From Paenibacillus sp. DCT19 (GTDB lineage Bacteria; Bacillota; Bacilli; Paenibacillales; Paenibacillaceae), in NCBI RefSeq assembly GCF_003268635.1, contig NZ_CP029639.1, positions 4,227,501 through 4,291,500 of the forward strand: DNA of 64,000 nt. Reading direction: 5' to 3'. A program made the position numbers and the translations under genes. The notes beneath the pieces were generated by a model that saw only the letters and a list, made by a program, of their open reading frames with translations, searched no databases and had not been told where the DNA came from. Shown one piece after another: positions 8,966 through 18,436 of the stretch; positions within the stretch are counted from its first letter, which is position 1, and each line of letters begins with the position of its first letter.

Positions 8966-10039
8966 TTAGCCGATAACGGTAAATTTCTTATCCGATTTTG
9001 TTAAAATATGAATGCCTGTCTCTGTGATAACCACATCGTCCTCGATGCGTACACCGCCAAGACCGTCGATATAGATACCCGGTTCAACAGTTACAACCAT
9101 GCCCGGTTTCAATACATCGTCGCTAAGCTTGGACAAACGAGGAGATTCATGAACTTCCATACCCAAGCCATGGCCTGTGCTGTGTCCGAACTGATCTCCG
9201 TATCCGTAGCCTGCAATGATATCACGTGCCAGCGCATCGGCTTCGCGTCCGGTCATGCCTGGTTTCAGGTTCTCCAGCGTATGTAACTGGGCTTCCAGTA
9301 CAATATCATAGATTTTACGCAGCTCAGGTACCGGTGTACCTGTTGCAATGGTACGTGTAAGGTCTGAACAGTACCCATCCAGCAGCGCACCAAAGTCAAA
9401 CGTAATCAATTCGTTCTGTCCAATGACCTTCTCACTTGCTACCCCGTGAGGCATTGCAGAACGTTCACCTGAGGCAACGATCGTATCAAACGATGAGGAA
9501 GTCGCACCATGCTTACGCATGAAGAACTCCATCTCCAAATCGACCTCACGCTCAGTCATGCCCGGTTTCGCAAACTGTAAAACGTGGCTGAACGTAGCAT
9601 CTGCCAAATCTGCTGCTCTTTGCATTACAGCGATTTCATCTTCGTCCTTGAACATGCGAAGTTGTTCCACAATACCGGATACAGCTTTCAGTTCAGCAGG
9701 GTGAAGTGTTTCAGCATAAGATGCATGCGTACCAAATGTCACGCTATCCTGCTCAAAGCCAACTTCTTTGATGTTTGCGGAAAGCAGCAGTTCACGCACG
9801 GAATCCATCGGTTTTGGTCCGTGTTCCACAACGGTAAATCCTTTGGCTTGTAGAGGTGCCTGTGTCATATAGCGGAAATCAGTCAGCAAGTATGCTTCCT
9901 GTTCCGTAATAAGCACGTATCCCGCTGAACCCGTAAAGTTCGTCATGTAACGACGATTAATCGGATTAGTAATCAGCATAGCCGTGAGTTCACGCTCGCG
10001 CATAGCCTCACGTAACTTATTCACTCGTTTGTTTTCCAT
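8966..10039 (-). CDS. M24-family Xaa-Pro aminopeptidase / proline dipeptidase
   Basis: Metalloenzyme that removes N-terminal residues before proline or cleaves X-Pro dipeptides. 357 aa. N-terminal creatinase-like domain (residues 1-130), C-terminal pita-bread domain with metal ligands in ITFDFGALLDGYCSDLTRT (two Asp), STGHGLGMEVHESP (His), TVEPGIY (Glu) and GVRIEDDVV (Glu). Start ATG 10039 follows GAAGGGT. Lies 40 bp downstream of aroQ, the same order as yqhS-yqhT-efp in B. subtilis, where the gene is yqhT (papA). Confidence 0.93.
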   Translation of the reverse strand: MENKRVNKLREAMRERELTAMLITNPINRRYMTNFTGSAGYVLITEQEAYLLTDFRYMTQAPLQAKGFTVVEHGPKPMDSVRELLLSANIKEVGFEQDSVTFGTHASYAETLHPAELKAVSGIVEQLRMFKDEDEIAVMQRAADLADATFSHVLQFAKPGMTEREVDLEMEFFMRKHGATSSSFDTIVASGERSAMPHGVASEKVIGQNELITFDFGALLDGYCSDLTRTIATGTPVPELRKIYDIVLEAQLHTLENLKPGMTGREADALARDIIAGYGYGDQFGHSTGHGLGMEVHESPRLSKLSDDVLKPGMVVTVEPGIYIDGLGGVRIEDDVVITETGIHILTKSDKKFTVIG

Positions 10040-10078
10040 CGGTAACCCTTCTTTCTCTCACATTCCCGGGTTCCCGGC

Positions 10079-10522
10079 TCAGGTTTGTTTGTCCAGATGA
10101 CGCACGAGAGCCAGCAATCCCAGTTCATAGCTTACTTCGCCAAATCCGGCAATCTGCCCGATCGTTTCTGCAGCAATTACTGAATGATGTCTGAACGCTT
10201 CGCGTGCATGAATGTTGGATAGATGAACTTCCACAGTAGGGACTTTTACTGCATTAATCGCATCCCGTATAGCATAGCTGTAATGAGTAAAGGCTCCGGC
10301 ATTCAGCATGATTCCGTCGTCTTCCCCCATCGCTGCATGAATACGATCAATGATATCCCCTTCGTGATTAGATTGATAAAAAGTGATGGAGACGCCCAGC
10401 TCTTCAGCCTGTCTGCGAATTTTGTCTTCAATATCCTTCAGACTAAGCGTTCCATAGATGCCAGGTTCACGTATACCTAGCATGTTTAGGTTCGGGCCAT
10501 TGATCACAACAATTCGTTTCAT
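10079..10522 (-). CDS. aroQ: Type II 3-dehydroquinate dehydratase
   Basis: Third step of the shikimate pathway: 3-dehydroquinate to 3-dehydroshikimate. 147 aa, the normal size. Family motifs: INGPNLNMLGIREPGIYG near the N-terminus (with the catalytic Tyr in GIYG), LNAGAFTHYSYAIRDA, and VHLSNIHAREAFRHHS with active-site His. ATG 10522 has GGAG five bases upstream; a 10-codon longer reading lacks a ribosome site. First gene of the aroQ-peptidase pair. Confidence 0.96.
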   Translation of the reverse strand: MKRIVVINGPNLNMLGIREPGIYGTLSLKDIEDKIRRQAEELGVSITFYQSNHEGDIIDRIHAAMGEDDGIMLNAGAFTHYSYAIRDAINAVKVPTVEVHLSNIHAREAFRHHSVIAAETIGQIAGFGEVSYELGLLALVRHLDKQT

Positions 10523-10599
10523 AGCTGCTCCATCCTCTCTGCAAATAACCATCTGCTATTTTAACACAGCCATTGCCCGATTGAGAAGCTTTTTTGCGG

Positions 10600-11174
10600 C
10601 TATGCTCCTGCTTTCTCTGGCTCACGCTTACGCTCGTCTGTGTACTCCATGGCTACTGTATAACCGATGAAGAGTCCCCATAGCAGAAAGAAACAGAACT
10701 CAGTGATGATTGAATCCCAGGTTAATTCATTCTGAGGCTTCACCATATGCACTTTAGGCCCAACCAGCACAAAGATAATGAGCCACCAGAAGATTCCGTA
10801 AATCATACCGGGGAATGGCCCTTTCAATTTGCGAATTGTGAAGGTATAAAGTACAGACGCTAGGATCGAAAACGCAATAAAAAATAACCATCCTGTTAGA
10901 TGCCCTGCCATGGAATACACGAATTCATGTTTGAAAAAAGGCTCTGCCAAAAAACCTAAAGGTACAATCGTAAAATGGATGACATAAAACAGTAAATATA
11001 TTGCCCCCATATAAATCCCGCAAAAAATCCTAATTCCACAGCAAATGGAAACGGCTTGGTCAAGTAATGTGCTTCTCCTTGTTTTGGCTTTCCACGCCCC
11101 TTTCGTTCTGCTGAATTTTTACTCTCCGATATTTGATCTTTCCGATGACCCCGATCTTCTGTGTGTTCTGTCAT
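10600..11174 (-). pseudogene. yqhR: YqhR-like membrane protein, frameshifted
   Basis: Conserved membrane protein of unknown function found beside yqhQ and aroQ in Bacilli. The start ATG 11174 (MTEHTEDRGHRKDQ) has AAGGAG eight bases upstream. This frame gives a charged N-terminus and the start of the first membrane segment (ELGFFAGFIWG), then runs to an out-of-frame stop at 10956. The rest (AIYLLFYVIHFTIVPLG... to TDERKREPEKAGA) continues in the next frame to 10600. Adding one G to the G5 tract (C5 at 11004-11008 on the plus strand) joins them into a single protein of about 191 aa with four membrane segments. Either a sequencing or assembly error or a genuine one-base contraction. Confidence 0.8.
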
Positions 11175-11401
11175 ATGTTGAGCTCCTTCCAATTTACTTG
11201 TTCTTCATCAATACAACCTTCTGCAAAGCTTCGATTCACACAAATTGTTTATCGGGTAGTATGTTCCATTCTGACCAAACTTAACAACATCCAGCACAGA
11301 TTGTCCTGCAAACTAGAAATTGCTCTCAAAATTCGATACAATAGGGTTATTAAACCGCCTTCTACCATGAAGGTATAGAACAGAATAGGAAGGTGAGTAA
11401 T

Positions 11402-12393
11402 TTGCCTCAACAATCCAAGCCTGTCAGCTATGGGGGCAAGCTGTCATTGAAGGCGTAATGTTTGGTGGGAAACACGTCAATGTTACGGCTGTGCGAAGAA
11501 AAGACGGCGAGATCACGTATTTAGAAGTTCCCAAGCAAGACAAGTCCTGGGTCATGAAATTGCGGCGGATTCCGTTACTGCGCGGGATTGTCAGCATTAT
11601 AGATTCTAGCGTTAAGGGCAGCAAACACCTGAATTACTCTGCTGACGCATATGCTGATGATGAACTGGAACCGGAAGAAAAAGCTAAACAAAAAGAAAAA
11701 GAAGGCTCTGGCTGGAGCCTGAGCATGATTATTGGAGTAACCGCAGTAGCCATACTTTCATTCTTATTCGGAAAGATTGTACTCACCCTGCTACCGGTAG
11801 TCATTGAGAATTTTCTTTTCAAGAATGCATTCGACAATCAGTTTTTGCATAATTTACTGGAAGGCGGCATTAAGCTGATTCTGTTGCTTGCCTATCTATG
11901 GTTAATTTCACAGACACCTATGATTAAACGTTTGTTCCAATACCACGGTGCGGAGCATAAAGTAATCAGTGCTTATGAAGCGGGTGAGGAACTCACGCCA
12001 GAAAATGTGCAAAAATATAGCCGACTGCACTATCGTTGCGGCAGTAGCTTCATCATGTTGACGGTGATTATTGGTGTATTCCTGTACTCCCTTTTCACGT
12101 ATGACAACCTATGGGAACGAATGGGTCAGCGGTTGATTTTGCTACCACTTGTACTTGGCATTTCCTTCGAATTGCTGAAGATCACCAATTCTGTTCGTGA
12201 TATCCCATTCTTGCGCTATCTCGGATATCCGGGGTTGTGGCTACAGTTGCTAACAACGAAAGAGCCTACGAACGAACAGGTTGAAGTATCCATCGCCTCA
12301 TTCAATCGTATGCGTGAGTTGGATGCAAAACTTGCAAATGCTTCTGCAGTATCAGAAATTCCTGTTGCATCACTTGATCCTGTGAAAGGGTGA
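11402..12393 (+). pseudogene. yqhQ: YqhQ-like DUF1385 membrane protein, frameshifted near the start
   Basis: Family of unknown function, divergent from yqhR as in B. subtilis. The expected start is TTG 11402 after AGGAAGG, reading PQQSKPVSYGG; the frame then hits TAA at 11456-11458. One extra G in the G5 run at 11432-11436 restores YGGQAVIEGVMFGGKHVNV, the conserved family N-terminus. The remaining frame is open from 11458 to 12393 (311 aa), with several membrane segments, YHGAEHKVISAYE and LHYRCGSSFIML motifs. If translated as given, only a version starting at MFGG (11461 or near) is possible, without the conserved GGQAVIEGV. Same type of lesion as in the neighbouring yqhR. Confidence 0.8.
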
Positions 12394-12398
12394 TTGAT

Positions 12399-12734
12399 AT
12401 GAATAAGCAGGCAGTCTTATTTTGGACATTCATCACACTTGCTGCTATTGGAGCATTAGCTTTTTTAAGCAGCGGTGGAATCTCCCGAATTGTTATACCT
12501 CTAATTGTGTTAGGCGGAATATTCCTGCTGTATAAGTATCCTCCTAAGCGTTGGAGACGTAAATCTACGCCTAAGGTTAAACCATCGGTACGTACGATGG
12601 CCAAAGTTAATGCACAACAAAACAGTAACAAAAAGAGTAGTAGCGGATCTTCCAAGAAACGTAAAGATTATCCGTTCCAAGTCATTCAAGGTCAAAAGGG
12701 TAAAAGTGATGAAGATATCCCTAAATTTCACTAA
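12399..12734 (+). CDS. Small membrane protein with basic tail, unknown
   Basis: 111 aa from ATG 12399, with AAAGGGTG about six bases upstream (an in-frame GTG at 12390 is possible). Two hydrophobic segments (residues 5-25 and 30-45) are followed by a strongly basic, Ser/Lys-rich cytoplasmic tail ending DYPFQVIQGQKGKSDEDIPKFH. Follows yqhQ by 5 bp, so it is likely co-transcribed, and a terminator comes right after. I do not recognise the family. Confidence 0.7.
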   Translation: MNKQAVLFWTFITLAAIGALAFLSSGGISRIVIPLIVLGGIFLLYKYPPKRWRRKSTPKVKPSVRTMAKVNAQQNSNKKSSSGSSKKRKDYPFQVIQGQKGKSDEDIPKFH

Positions 12735-12756
12735 CTTTGAATAAAGTAAACACGAA

Positions 12757-12794
12757 TAACAGCAACTCTCCTTCGTGAGAATTGCTGTTTTTTT
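12757..12794 (+). terminator. Terminator after the yqhQ unit
   Basis: Stem AACAGCAACTCTC / GAGAATTGCTGTTT with one bulge, tight loop, then seven T. Confidence 0.85.
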
Positions 12795-12823
12795 GGGTAT
12801 TTCATCTGAACATTCAAATCTTC

Positions 12824-13825
12824 TCATACAGGTATCAAAGGTAGTGATTCGGTTTGTTTTTTTCGAAGTTCTTTGCGTTGCTTATTTAATTGTTCGTCAT
12901 ATATTTTTGTGTTCCACCCACTAAAAAACTCTGTTCCTGCTGCTACCCCGGATAAATATAACGCTGTGCTATCCTGTGCTGAGAGGTGAAACTGTGTTGG
13001 TTTAATACCTAGCGTTGGTATTTTGACCGTACGGAAACGATTAATCTGTTCGATATATCGCTCATCATGAGCGGTAAGCATCGTCTCTACCAACGCCTGA
13101 AGCATGCTGAGCGGCCCTCTAATTCGTGCTGACTTGCCTTCTGTCTTGCCAACCATTTTAAAACCAACTACAGGAATCGGTTCACCGGTTCGATCTGAAC
13201 GTTCCCCATCAAATAACCACAACGGAAAATTACTGAGCAAACCGCCATCCACCACATACACAAACTGATCGGAAAAACGCATGCCCTTTGACAATATAGG
13301 GGATCTACGAATGACAACTGGATCAAAAAAGTAAGGAATGCTACAGCTCATACGAACAGCTTTGGCTACCTCAAGCTTGCTGGGATCTATGCCAAAGCGT
13401 CCAATATCGTCAGGTAAAACCAGTATCGTACCGTTCGTAATATCCGATGCGGTAATAAGTAATTTGCCTTTGGGAAGATCCGCAAAGGTTCGAATCCCTT
13501 TTTGCTTCAGCATATTTCGGATCCATTCTTCGAGTGCTTCCCCAGAGTAGAGCCCCTTCTTCAGAAACAATCTTGCCGCAGGTCCGATCCAGCGTGCATC
13601 AAATATTGGAGAACGACGTAACAATGAAGCAAATGGCGTATTCTCGATAATACTCTTCATCTCTTCTGCTCGATATCCTGCAGCGATCAGAGCTGCCACA
13701 ATTGAGCCTGAGGACGTACCTGCCACGCGATGGAACTCCATATCGTTATCCTGCGCTGCCTGCACTGCACCCGCAAGTGAAATCCCTTTAACGCCTCCAC
13801 CTTCAAACACCGCATTAATTAACAT
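12824..13825 (-). CDS. Patatin-like phospholipase
   Basis: Serine acyl hydrolase of the patatin family. 333 aa. Oxyanion motif GGGVKG (residues 9-14), nucleophile elbow GTSSG (Ser38), and catalytic Asp in VVDGGLLSNFPLWL. No signal peptide, so probably intracellular or membrane-associated. Start ATG 13825. Stands alone between convergent yqhQ and the secreted hydrolase gene; substrate unknown. Confidence 0.9.
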   Translation of the reverse strand: MLINAVFEGGGVKGISLAGAVQAAQDNDMEFHRVAGTSSGSIVAALIAAGYRAEEMKSIIENTPFASLLRRSPIFDARWIGPAARLFLKKGLYSGEALEEWIRNMLKQKGIRTFADLPKGKLLITASDITNGTILVLPDDIGRFGIDPSKLEVAKAVRMSCSIPYFFDPVVIRRSPILSKGMRFSDQFVYVVDGGLLSNFPLWLFDGERSDRTGEPIPVVGFKMVGKTEGKSARIRGPLSMLQALVETMLTAHDERYIEQINRFRTVKIPTLGIKPTQFHLSAQDSTALYLSGVAAGTEFFSGWNTKIYDEQLNKQRKELRKKQTESLPLIPV

Positions 13826-13918
13826 GCTAAATACCCCGTTCTCCAGACAGCCATGTTTCTACTGCCACTGTATGAGAACAGGGGTTGGTTATATTACGTA
13901 TATCACACTAAAAAATTT

Positions 13919-15532
13919 CTATAGTCCGTAATATGCCTTGAGTCTGGCAATCAAGCCCAATGTATTCTTCGTTAAATGCTGTGAGCTGAAGAAGATATCA
14001 CCCTTGACCAAGTCATACTTTTCATTATAAATGAGCTGGTCTATGATCTCTTGTGAAGTATTCCAACCAATCTCCGAGGTTCCCAGCTTGTAAGGAGCGT
14101 GGCCAATGTACAGTTTAACGTTGGTGTTCGCCACCTCATTAACCCACCAGTCCACAACTTTATCATAACGAGCAGCACTCAGTGTCATACTCCAGTACAC
14201 TTGTGGTGCAACATAATCAATCCACCCTTGCTTAATCCATGTACGAACATCTGCGTGCATGCTGTCATAAGCGGGTACTCCTGCTCTTGTATCCGATCCT
14301 GTCGGATCATCTGCTTTGTTACGCCATACGCCAAAAGGACTAATCCCGTATTGAACGTTTGGCTTCACACGATGCACACTCTCTCCAAGTTGCTTCACAA
14401 ATTGATTAATATTGTCGCGTCTCCACTCCGCACGATCCTTAGTATTCAATGTATTATACGTCTTAAATGCCGCATCATCATTGAACGTAGCGTTAGATGG
14501 ATAGAAATAATCATCCAGATGCACACCATCAATATCATACTGATTAACCACTTCCATGATCGTATCAATAATATGTTGTCTGGCTTGTGGTATACCTGGG
14601 TTGATATAAAGCTTCCCTGATACATTTACAATCCAGTCAGGATGTAATTTGGAAACATGATTTGCTGCGAGTCCGCTGGTACTTGCTGAATTCGTAGCAC
14701 GGAAAGGATTGAACCACGCATGGAACTCCATTCCGCGTTGATGTGCTTCCTCGATCATGAACGATAGTGGATCATACCCTGGGTCTTTACCTTGAGTCCC
14801 CGTGAGAACCGTATTCCATGGTACAAGTCCTGATGGATAGATTGCATCAGCATTCGCCCGAACCTGAACGAATACCGCATTGATTCCCATGTCCTTCAGT
14901 GCATCCAACTGCTGAGTATACTCTTGTTTTTGTTTCATAATATTGTTTCTTGCCCCAGATGACGGCCAATCACCGTTAACTGTCGAAATCCAAGCACCAC
15001 GCATCTCTTCTGACGCAGGCGTCTGTGCTGTGCCTCCTGGTTCAGCAGGAACGGCTGGGGTAGGCGTAGGTGCAGGTGTCGTTGATCCATCCTCAGTGAT
15101 CAGATCGATAACCTGCTCCGATTGATTCCAGTTCACACGAATCCCGAGATTCTCACTGACAAAACGAATGGGAACCATGACACGACCTTGCTTCAGTTCT
15201 ACTGATGCATCCAATCCAACTACCGTGTTGTCAACGGTAGCCTGCTGACGACCACTAGTCATCGTGATAACGGAATCAGCCTTTTTGATCGTAACGGTAC
15301 GTGTCGCTTGTGACCATAACACAGAAGCTCCAAGTCCTTCGCTAATGACACGCAAAGGAACCATTGTTACATTCACCTTAGGAATAATGTAAGGAGCTAC
15401 ATCTGAATCTAAGCGTTGCCCGTCCAAATTAATGACGATTTCCTTCTGTCCTGCTGCCTGTGCCGTCATTCCTGCTGTTTGCAAACCCAGCACAAAAATA
15501 AGCAACAGGATTAACCCTTTACGAAACTTCAT
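13919..15532 (-). CDS. Secreted family-10-like glycosyl hydrolase (GHL10) with copper-amine-oxidase-type N domain
   Basis: 537 aa from ATG 15532 (MKFRKGLILLLIFVLGLQ), GGAGG ten bases upstream; 44 extra in-frame codons upstream are rejected. A signal peptide ends near AQAA. Residues about 30-150 form a copper-amine-oxidase N-terminal-like domain (MVPLRVISEGLGA and MVPIRFVSENLGI repeats), common in Paenibacillus exported proteins. A Pro/Thr linker follows, then the YngK/DUF187 catalytic TIM barrel from about residue 180 (MRGAWISTVNGDWP, FHAWFNPFRA, GVHLDDYFYP). Such barrels are thought to act on cell-wall or exopolysaccharide; the substrate here is unknown. Confidence 0.88.
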   Translation of the reverse strand: MKFRKGLILLLIFVLGLQTAGMTAQAAGQKEIVINLDGQRLDSDVAPYIIPKVNVTMVPLRVISEGLGASVLWSQATRTVTIKKADSVITMTSGRQQATVDNTVVGLDASVELKQGRVMVPIRFVSENLGIRVNWNQSEQVIDLITEDGSTTPAPTPTPAVPAEPGGTAQTPASEEMRGAWISTVNGDWPSSGARNNIMKQKQEYTQQLDALKDMGINAVFVQVRANADAIYPSGLVPWNTVLTGTQGKDPGYDPLSFMIEEAHQRGMEFHAWFNPFRATNSASTSGLAANHVSKLHPDWIVNVSGKLYINPGIPQARQHIIDTIMEVVNQYDIDGVHLDDYFYPSNATFNDDAAFKTYNTLNTKDRAEWRRDNINQFVKQLGESVHRVKPNVQYGISPFGVWRNKADDPTGSDTRAGVPAYDSMHADVRTWIKQGWIDYVAPQVYWSMTLSAARYDKVVDWWVNEVANTNVKLYIGHAPYKLGTSEIGWNTSQEIIDQLIYNEKYDLVKGDIFFSSQHLTKNTLGLIARLKAYYGL

Positions 15533-15637
15533 CGATAGCAATCCTCCATCATTTTTTAAACTCGCGGCAAATTCTGCTAGTTTAATAGACGCTCCTACTG
15601 ATGGTTTAGTTGCGACATTCACCAAATGTTGGGTAGA

Positions 15638-15693
15638 AAAAAACCAGCTTACGCGCTTTATCACATTACGATAAGCATCGTTGGCTGGTTTTC
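15638..15693 (-). terminator. Terminator of mntR
   Basis: Minus strand: AAAACCAGC ... GCTGGTTTT outer stem (15641-15649, 15685-15693) with an inner TTATC/GATAA stem, followed by a U run (15638-15644). Confidence 0.7.
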
Positions 15694-15777
15694 ATAAGGT
15701 TACTAGAAGACTTTTACAAGCATTCATTTGGCATCATTTCATTACTTATGATCTGATTGTGATGTTAGGAATATCTA

Positions 15778-16206
15778 TTACGATTCTGTATTACTCATAA
15801 CATCCTGCAGATTTTTGAGATCACGCAACCGACTTTCGTCTTGACGGAAATATTCGACTAAAGATTCGATACACGTAATGGAATCCCAGCTAAGATGGTG
15901 CTCAATTCCTTCTACGTCCTTATAAATATTTTCCTCTTGAACACCAATCGTCGTCAAAAATTGCTCCAGCAGATGATGGCGCTCCATTAAGCGTTTCCCC
16001 ATCTTTTTACCTTTTGGAGTGAGTACCAAGCCGCGGTACTTCTCATAGATCAAGTACTCGTCTTTGTCCAGCTTCTGGATCATTTTCGTCACCGATGAAG
16101 GATGCACTTCCAGTCCTTCAGCTATATCAGACACACGAGCATAGCCCTTTTCATCAATTAATTTGTATATACGCTCCAAATAATCTTCCATACTGGGCGT
16201 TGGCAT
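15778..16206 (-). CDS. mntR: Manganese-dependent DtxR-family repressor
   Basis: Senses Mn(II) and represses manganese importers. 142 aa from ATG 16206 ([16 protein letters not shown]), the same length as B. subtilis MntR; the longer reading to 16326 is unsupported. Winged helix at residues 8-70 ([37 protein letters not shown]), dimerisation and metal domain with Asp8, Glu11, [15 protein letters not shown] positions conserved as in MntR. No manganese transporter is adjacent in this window. Confidence 0.94.
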   Translation of the reverse strand: MPTPSMEDYLERIYKLIDEKGYARVSDIAEGLEVHPSSVTKMIQKLDKDEYLIYEKYRGLVLTPKGKKMGKRLMERHHLLEQFLTTIGVQEENIYKDVEGIEHHLSWDSITCIESLVEYFRQDESRLRDLKNLQDVMSNTES

Positions 16207-16430
16207 CTGCTTCCCTCTCTTCTCTCTGATCGGCAGCTGTTCCTGCCTGATCCCTATCTTATAATGATACATGTTATCAATACGCATTGGCAAGTCCTCT
16301 GAAACTGCATAAGCCTCCATTACCAATTGGAATGTCTAAAAAACCCCATCCTTACGCAAGTATTGGCACGGTTGACATAACCCTTCTTGAGACAAACTAA
16401 GTCCAGTTTCGTATCGAAAGGAGTGTTTAT

Positions 16431-17501
16431 GTGAGTACAAGTGTAGCGCAACCCCCAGTTCGCAAAGCAAAGGGTACTAAACCCTTTATTCCCGATTTAG
16501 TGTATTTTGAACCTGGTGCGCTGGATTATGATAAAGGAAAAAGAATCATGGAATGGGTCACCTCTAGAGATATCCCGTACCAGATGACGACATCTCATAA
16601 TCGGATCACGAACCTCCCCGGTGAGACGGAGCAGGAAAAGTATCGAATGGCCAAACGTACCCTAGTGGTCGGTGTTCGAAAAACTCTGAAATTTGATCAA
16701 TCCAAACCTTCCGCAGAATATGCTATTCCGATTTCTACAGGTTGTATGGGTCATTGCCATTATTGTTATCTACAAACCACATTGGGTGCCAAACCGTATG
16801 TGCGGGTCTATGTGAATACAGAAGAAATTATTGAAGCTGCCAAAGGTTATATTGAGGAGCGGGCTCCTGAGATTACACGATTCGAGGCAGCCTGTACGTC
16901 AGACCCGGTTGGTCTGGAACACATTACTGAGAATTTAAGTGATCTGATTCGATTTATGGCTGATGAAGAATATGGGCGATTGCGATTTGTAACCAAATAT
17001 CATCACGTTGATCCCTTGTTAAACCTGAAACATAACGGTCACACCCGAATCCGTTTCAGTGTTAATTCCGATTATGTCATCAAAAACTTTGAACCCGCAA
17101 CGTCCCGCTTTGAAGAACGGATCGAAGCTGCTGGTAAGATCGCGCATGCCGGTTATCCTTTAGGATTCATTATCGCCCCAATTATGTGGTACGACGGGTG
17201 GGAGGAAGGCTACTCGGAATTGCTGCAAAAGCTTGCAGATACGCTGCCCCATGAAGCGACCAAGGATCTCACATTTGAGATGATCCAGCATCGTTTTACC
17301 AAAACAGCGAAAGCGACCATTGAGAAGCGTTACCCCAAAACGAAGCTTGAGATGGATATGGAGAAACGTAAAATGAAGTGGGGTCGCTGGGGACAGTATA
17401 AGTATGTGTATAAAGACGACCAACAAGACGCCCTGCGTGAATTTATTACAGAACGCATTTTCGAGCATTTTCCTTTAGCCAACATTGATTACTTCACCTA
17501 A
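16431..17501 (+). CDS. splB: Spore photoproduct lyase
   Basis: Radical SAM enzyme that directly reverses the thymine dimer formed in UV-exposed spore DNA. 356 aa. The [4Fe-4S]-binding CMGHCHYC has Cys105, Cys109, Cys112; the catalytic hydrogen-donor Cys in AACTSDP is Cys155. Start GTG 16431 has AAAGGAG seven bases upstream. Monocistronic. Its presence is the clearest evidence that the host forms endospores. Confidence 0.97.
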   Translation: MSTSVAQPPVRKAKGTKPFIPDLVYFEPGALDYDKGKRIMEWVTSRDIPYQMTTSHNRITNLPGETEQEKYRMAKRTLVVGVRKTLKFDQSKPSAEYAIPISTGCMGHCHYCYLQTTLGAKPYVRVYVNTEEIIEAAKGYIEERAPEITRFEAACTSDPVGLEHITENLSDLIRFMADEEYGRLRFVTKYHHVDPLLNLKHNGHTRIRFSVNSDYVIKNFEPATSRFEERIEAAGKIAHAGYPLGFIIAPIMWYDGWEEGYSELLQKLADTLPHEATKDLTFEMIQHRFTKTAKATIEKRYPKTKLEMDMEKRKMKWGRWGQYKYVYKDDQQDALREFITERIFEHFPLANIDYFT

Positions 17502-17560
17502 AATTACAAACGATCCAGGGTATGATATGGATACGGACTTCTATATGCATTCATAAAAAC

Positions 17561-17616
17561 AAAAAACAGGTTGCATGATCCAGAATACTCTGGGCTCACA
17601 TGTAACCTGCTTTTTT
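17561..17616. terminator. Bidirectional terminator between splB and ccdA
   Basis: CAGGTTGCATG (17567-17577) pairs with CATGTAACCTG (17599-17609), with an inner CCAG/CTGG stem; A run on the left and T run on the right serve both strands. Confidence 0.85.
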
Positions 17617-17673
17617 ATACCTTTATTCATATCCTTTTATTAAACTCTCGGGTTAACTACATTAATGCATTCG

Positions 17674-18387
17674 TTAGATGATCATCCAATCTGGTGTGAT
17701 ACTCTGCAGCCAAATCGTAATTTTAGTCATCTGACCTGTGTATAACAAAATACCCATGAACACCATCAAAGCCCCGCCGACCTTCATCAACACATTCGAA
17801 TAACGCAAGATCCAGCGCGTTGAACCGATGAAGAAGGCTAATACAAAGAACGGCAATGCAAAACCGACAGTATACCCTGTAATCAATGCAAACCACGTTG
17901 TTGGCTCACTAGCGGCCATCGCAATAATCGTAGCTAGAATCGGCCCGATACACGGCGACCAACCAGCGGAGAACCCTATGCCGAAGATAAAAGAGCCAAG
18001 GTACCCTGCTGGTTTCCACTTCATATCCATCTTCCGTTCTTTCATCAGAAACTGTGGTTTGAAGACCCCAAGCAAGAACAACCCCATCAATATAATTAAA
18101 ATAGCTGACAATTGACGAATCAATTCTCGATGATCATTGAAAAACTGACCAAACAGTCCGGCTCCCAGCCCAAGTGTATAAAAAACAGCTGAGAAGCCTA
18201 AAATAAACGCCAGCGTATGAGTCAGCGTCTTAAAACGAACTTCTCGCAGATTACGATCATCCTTCAAGCGTTGTACCGTCATGCCTGTTATGTAAGACAA
18301 ATACGACGGATACAGTGGAAGACAGCATGGCGATATAAACGAAGCTACTCCTGCAATAAAAGCCACCCATACATTAACATCAGGCAT
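17674..18387 (-). CDS. ccdA: Cytochrome c biogenesis / thiol-disulfide membrane protein
   Basis: Carries reducing equivalents across the membrane to extracytoplasmic thioredoxin-like proteins. 237 aa, six membrane segments; first Cys region FISPCCLPLYPSYLSY (around residues 17-32) and second GWSPCIGPILA (around 150) match CcdA. GGGAG lies 11 bases before ATG 18387. It follows znuB by about 50 bp on the same strand and may be read through from the zinc operon; in other Bacilli it is usually elsewhere. Confidence 0.93.
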   Translation of the reverse strand: MPDVNVWVAFIAGVASFISPCCLPLYPSYLSYITGMTVQRLKDDRNLREVRFKTLTHTLAFILGFSAVFYTLGLGAGLFGQFFNDHRELIRQLSAILIILMGLFLLGVFKPQFLMKERKMDMKWKPAGYLGSFIFGIGFSAGWSPCIGPILATIIAMAASEPTTWFALITGYTVGFALPFFVLAFFIGSTRWILRYSNVLMKVGGALMVFMGILLYTGQMTKITIWLQSITPDWMII

Positions 18388-18436
18388 GATGCGGATGTCT
18401 CCCTTCTCCGGGCTCGCTTGCTTACTCGTTCAGTCG

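Noticed and set aside
14099-14620. 173-aa plus-strand frame
   Set aside because: Antisense to the GH10-like hydrolase gene; no start signal.
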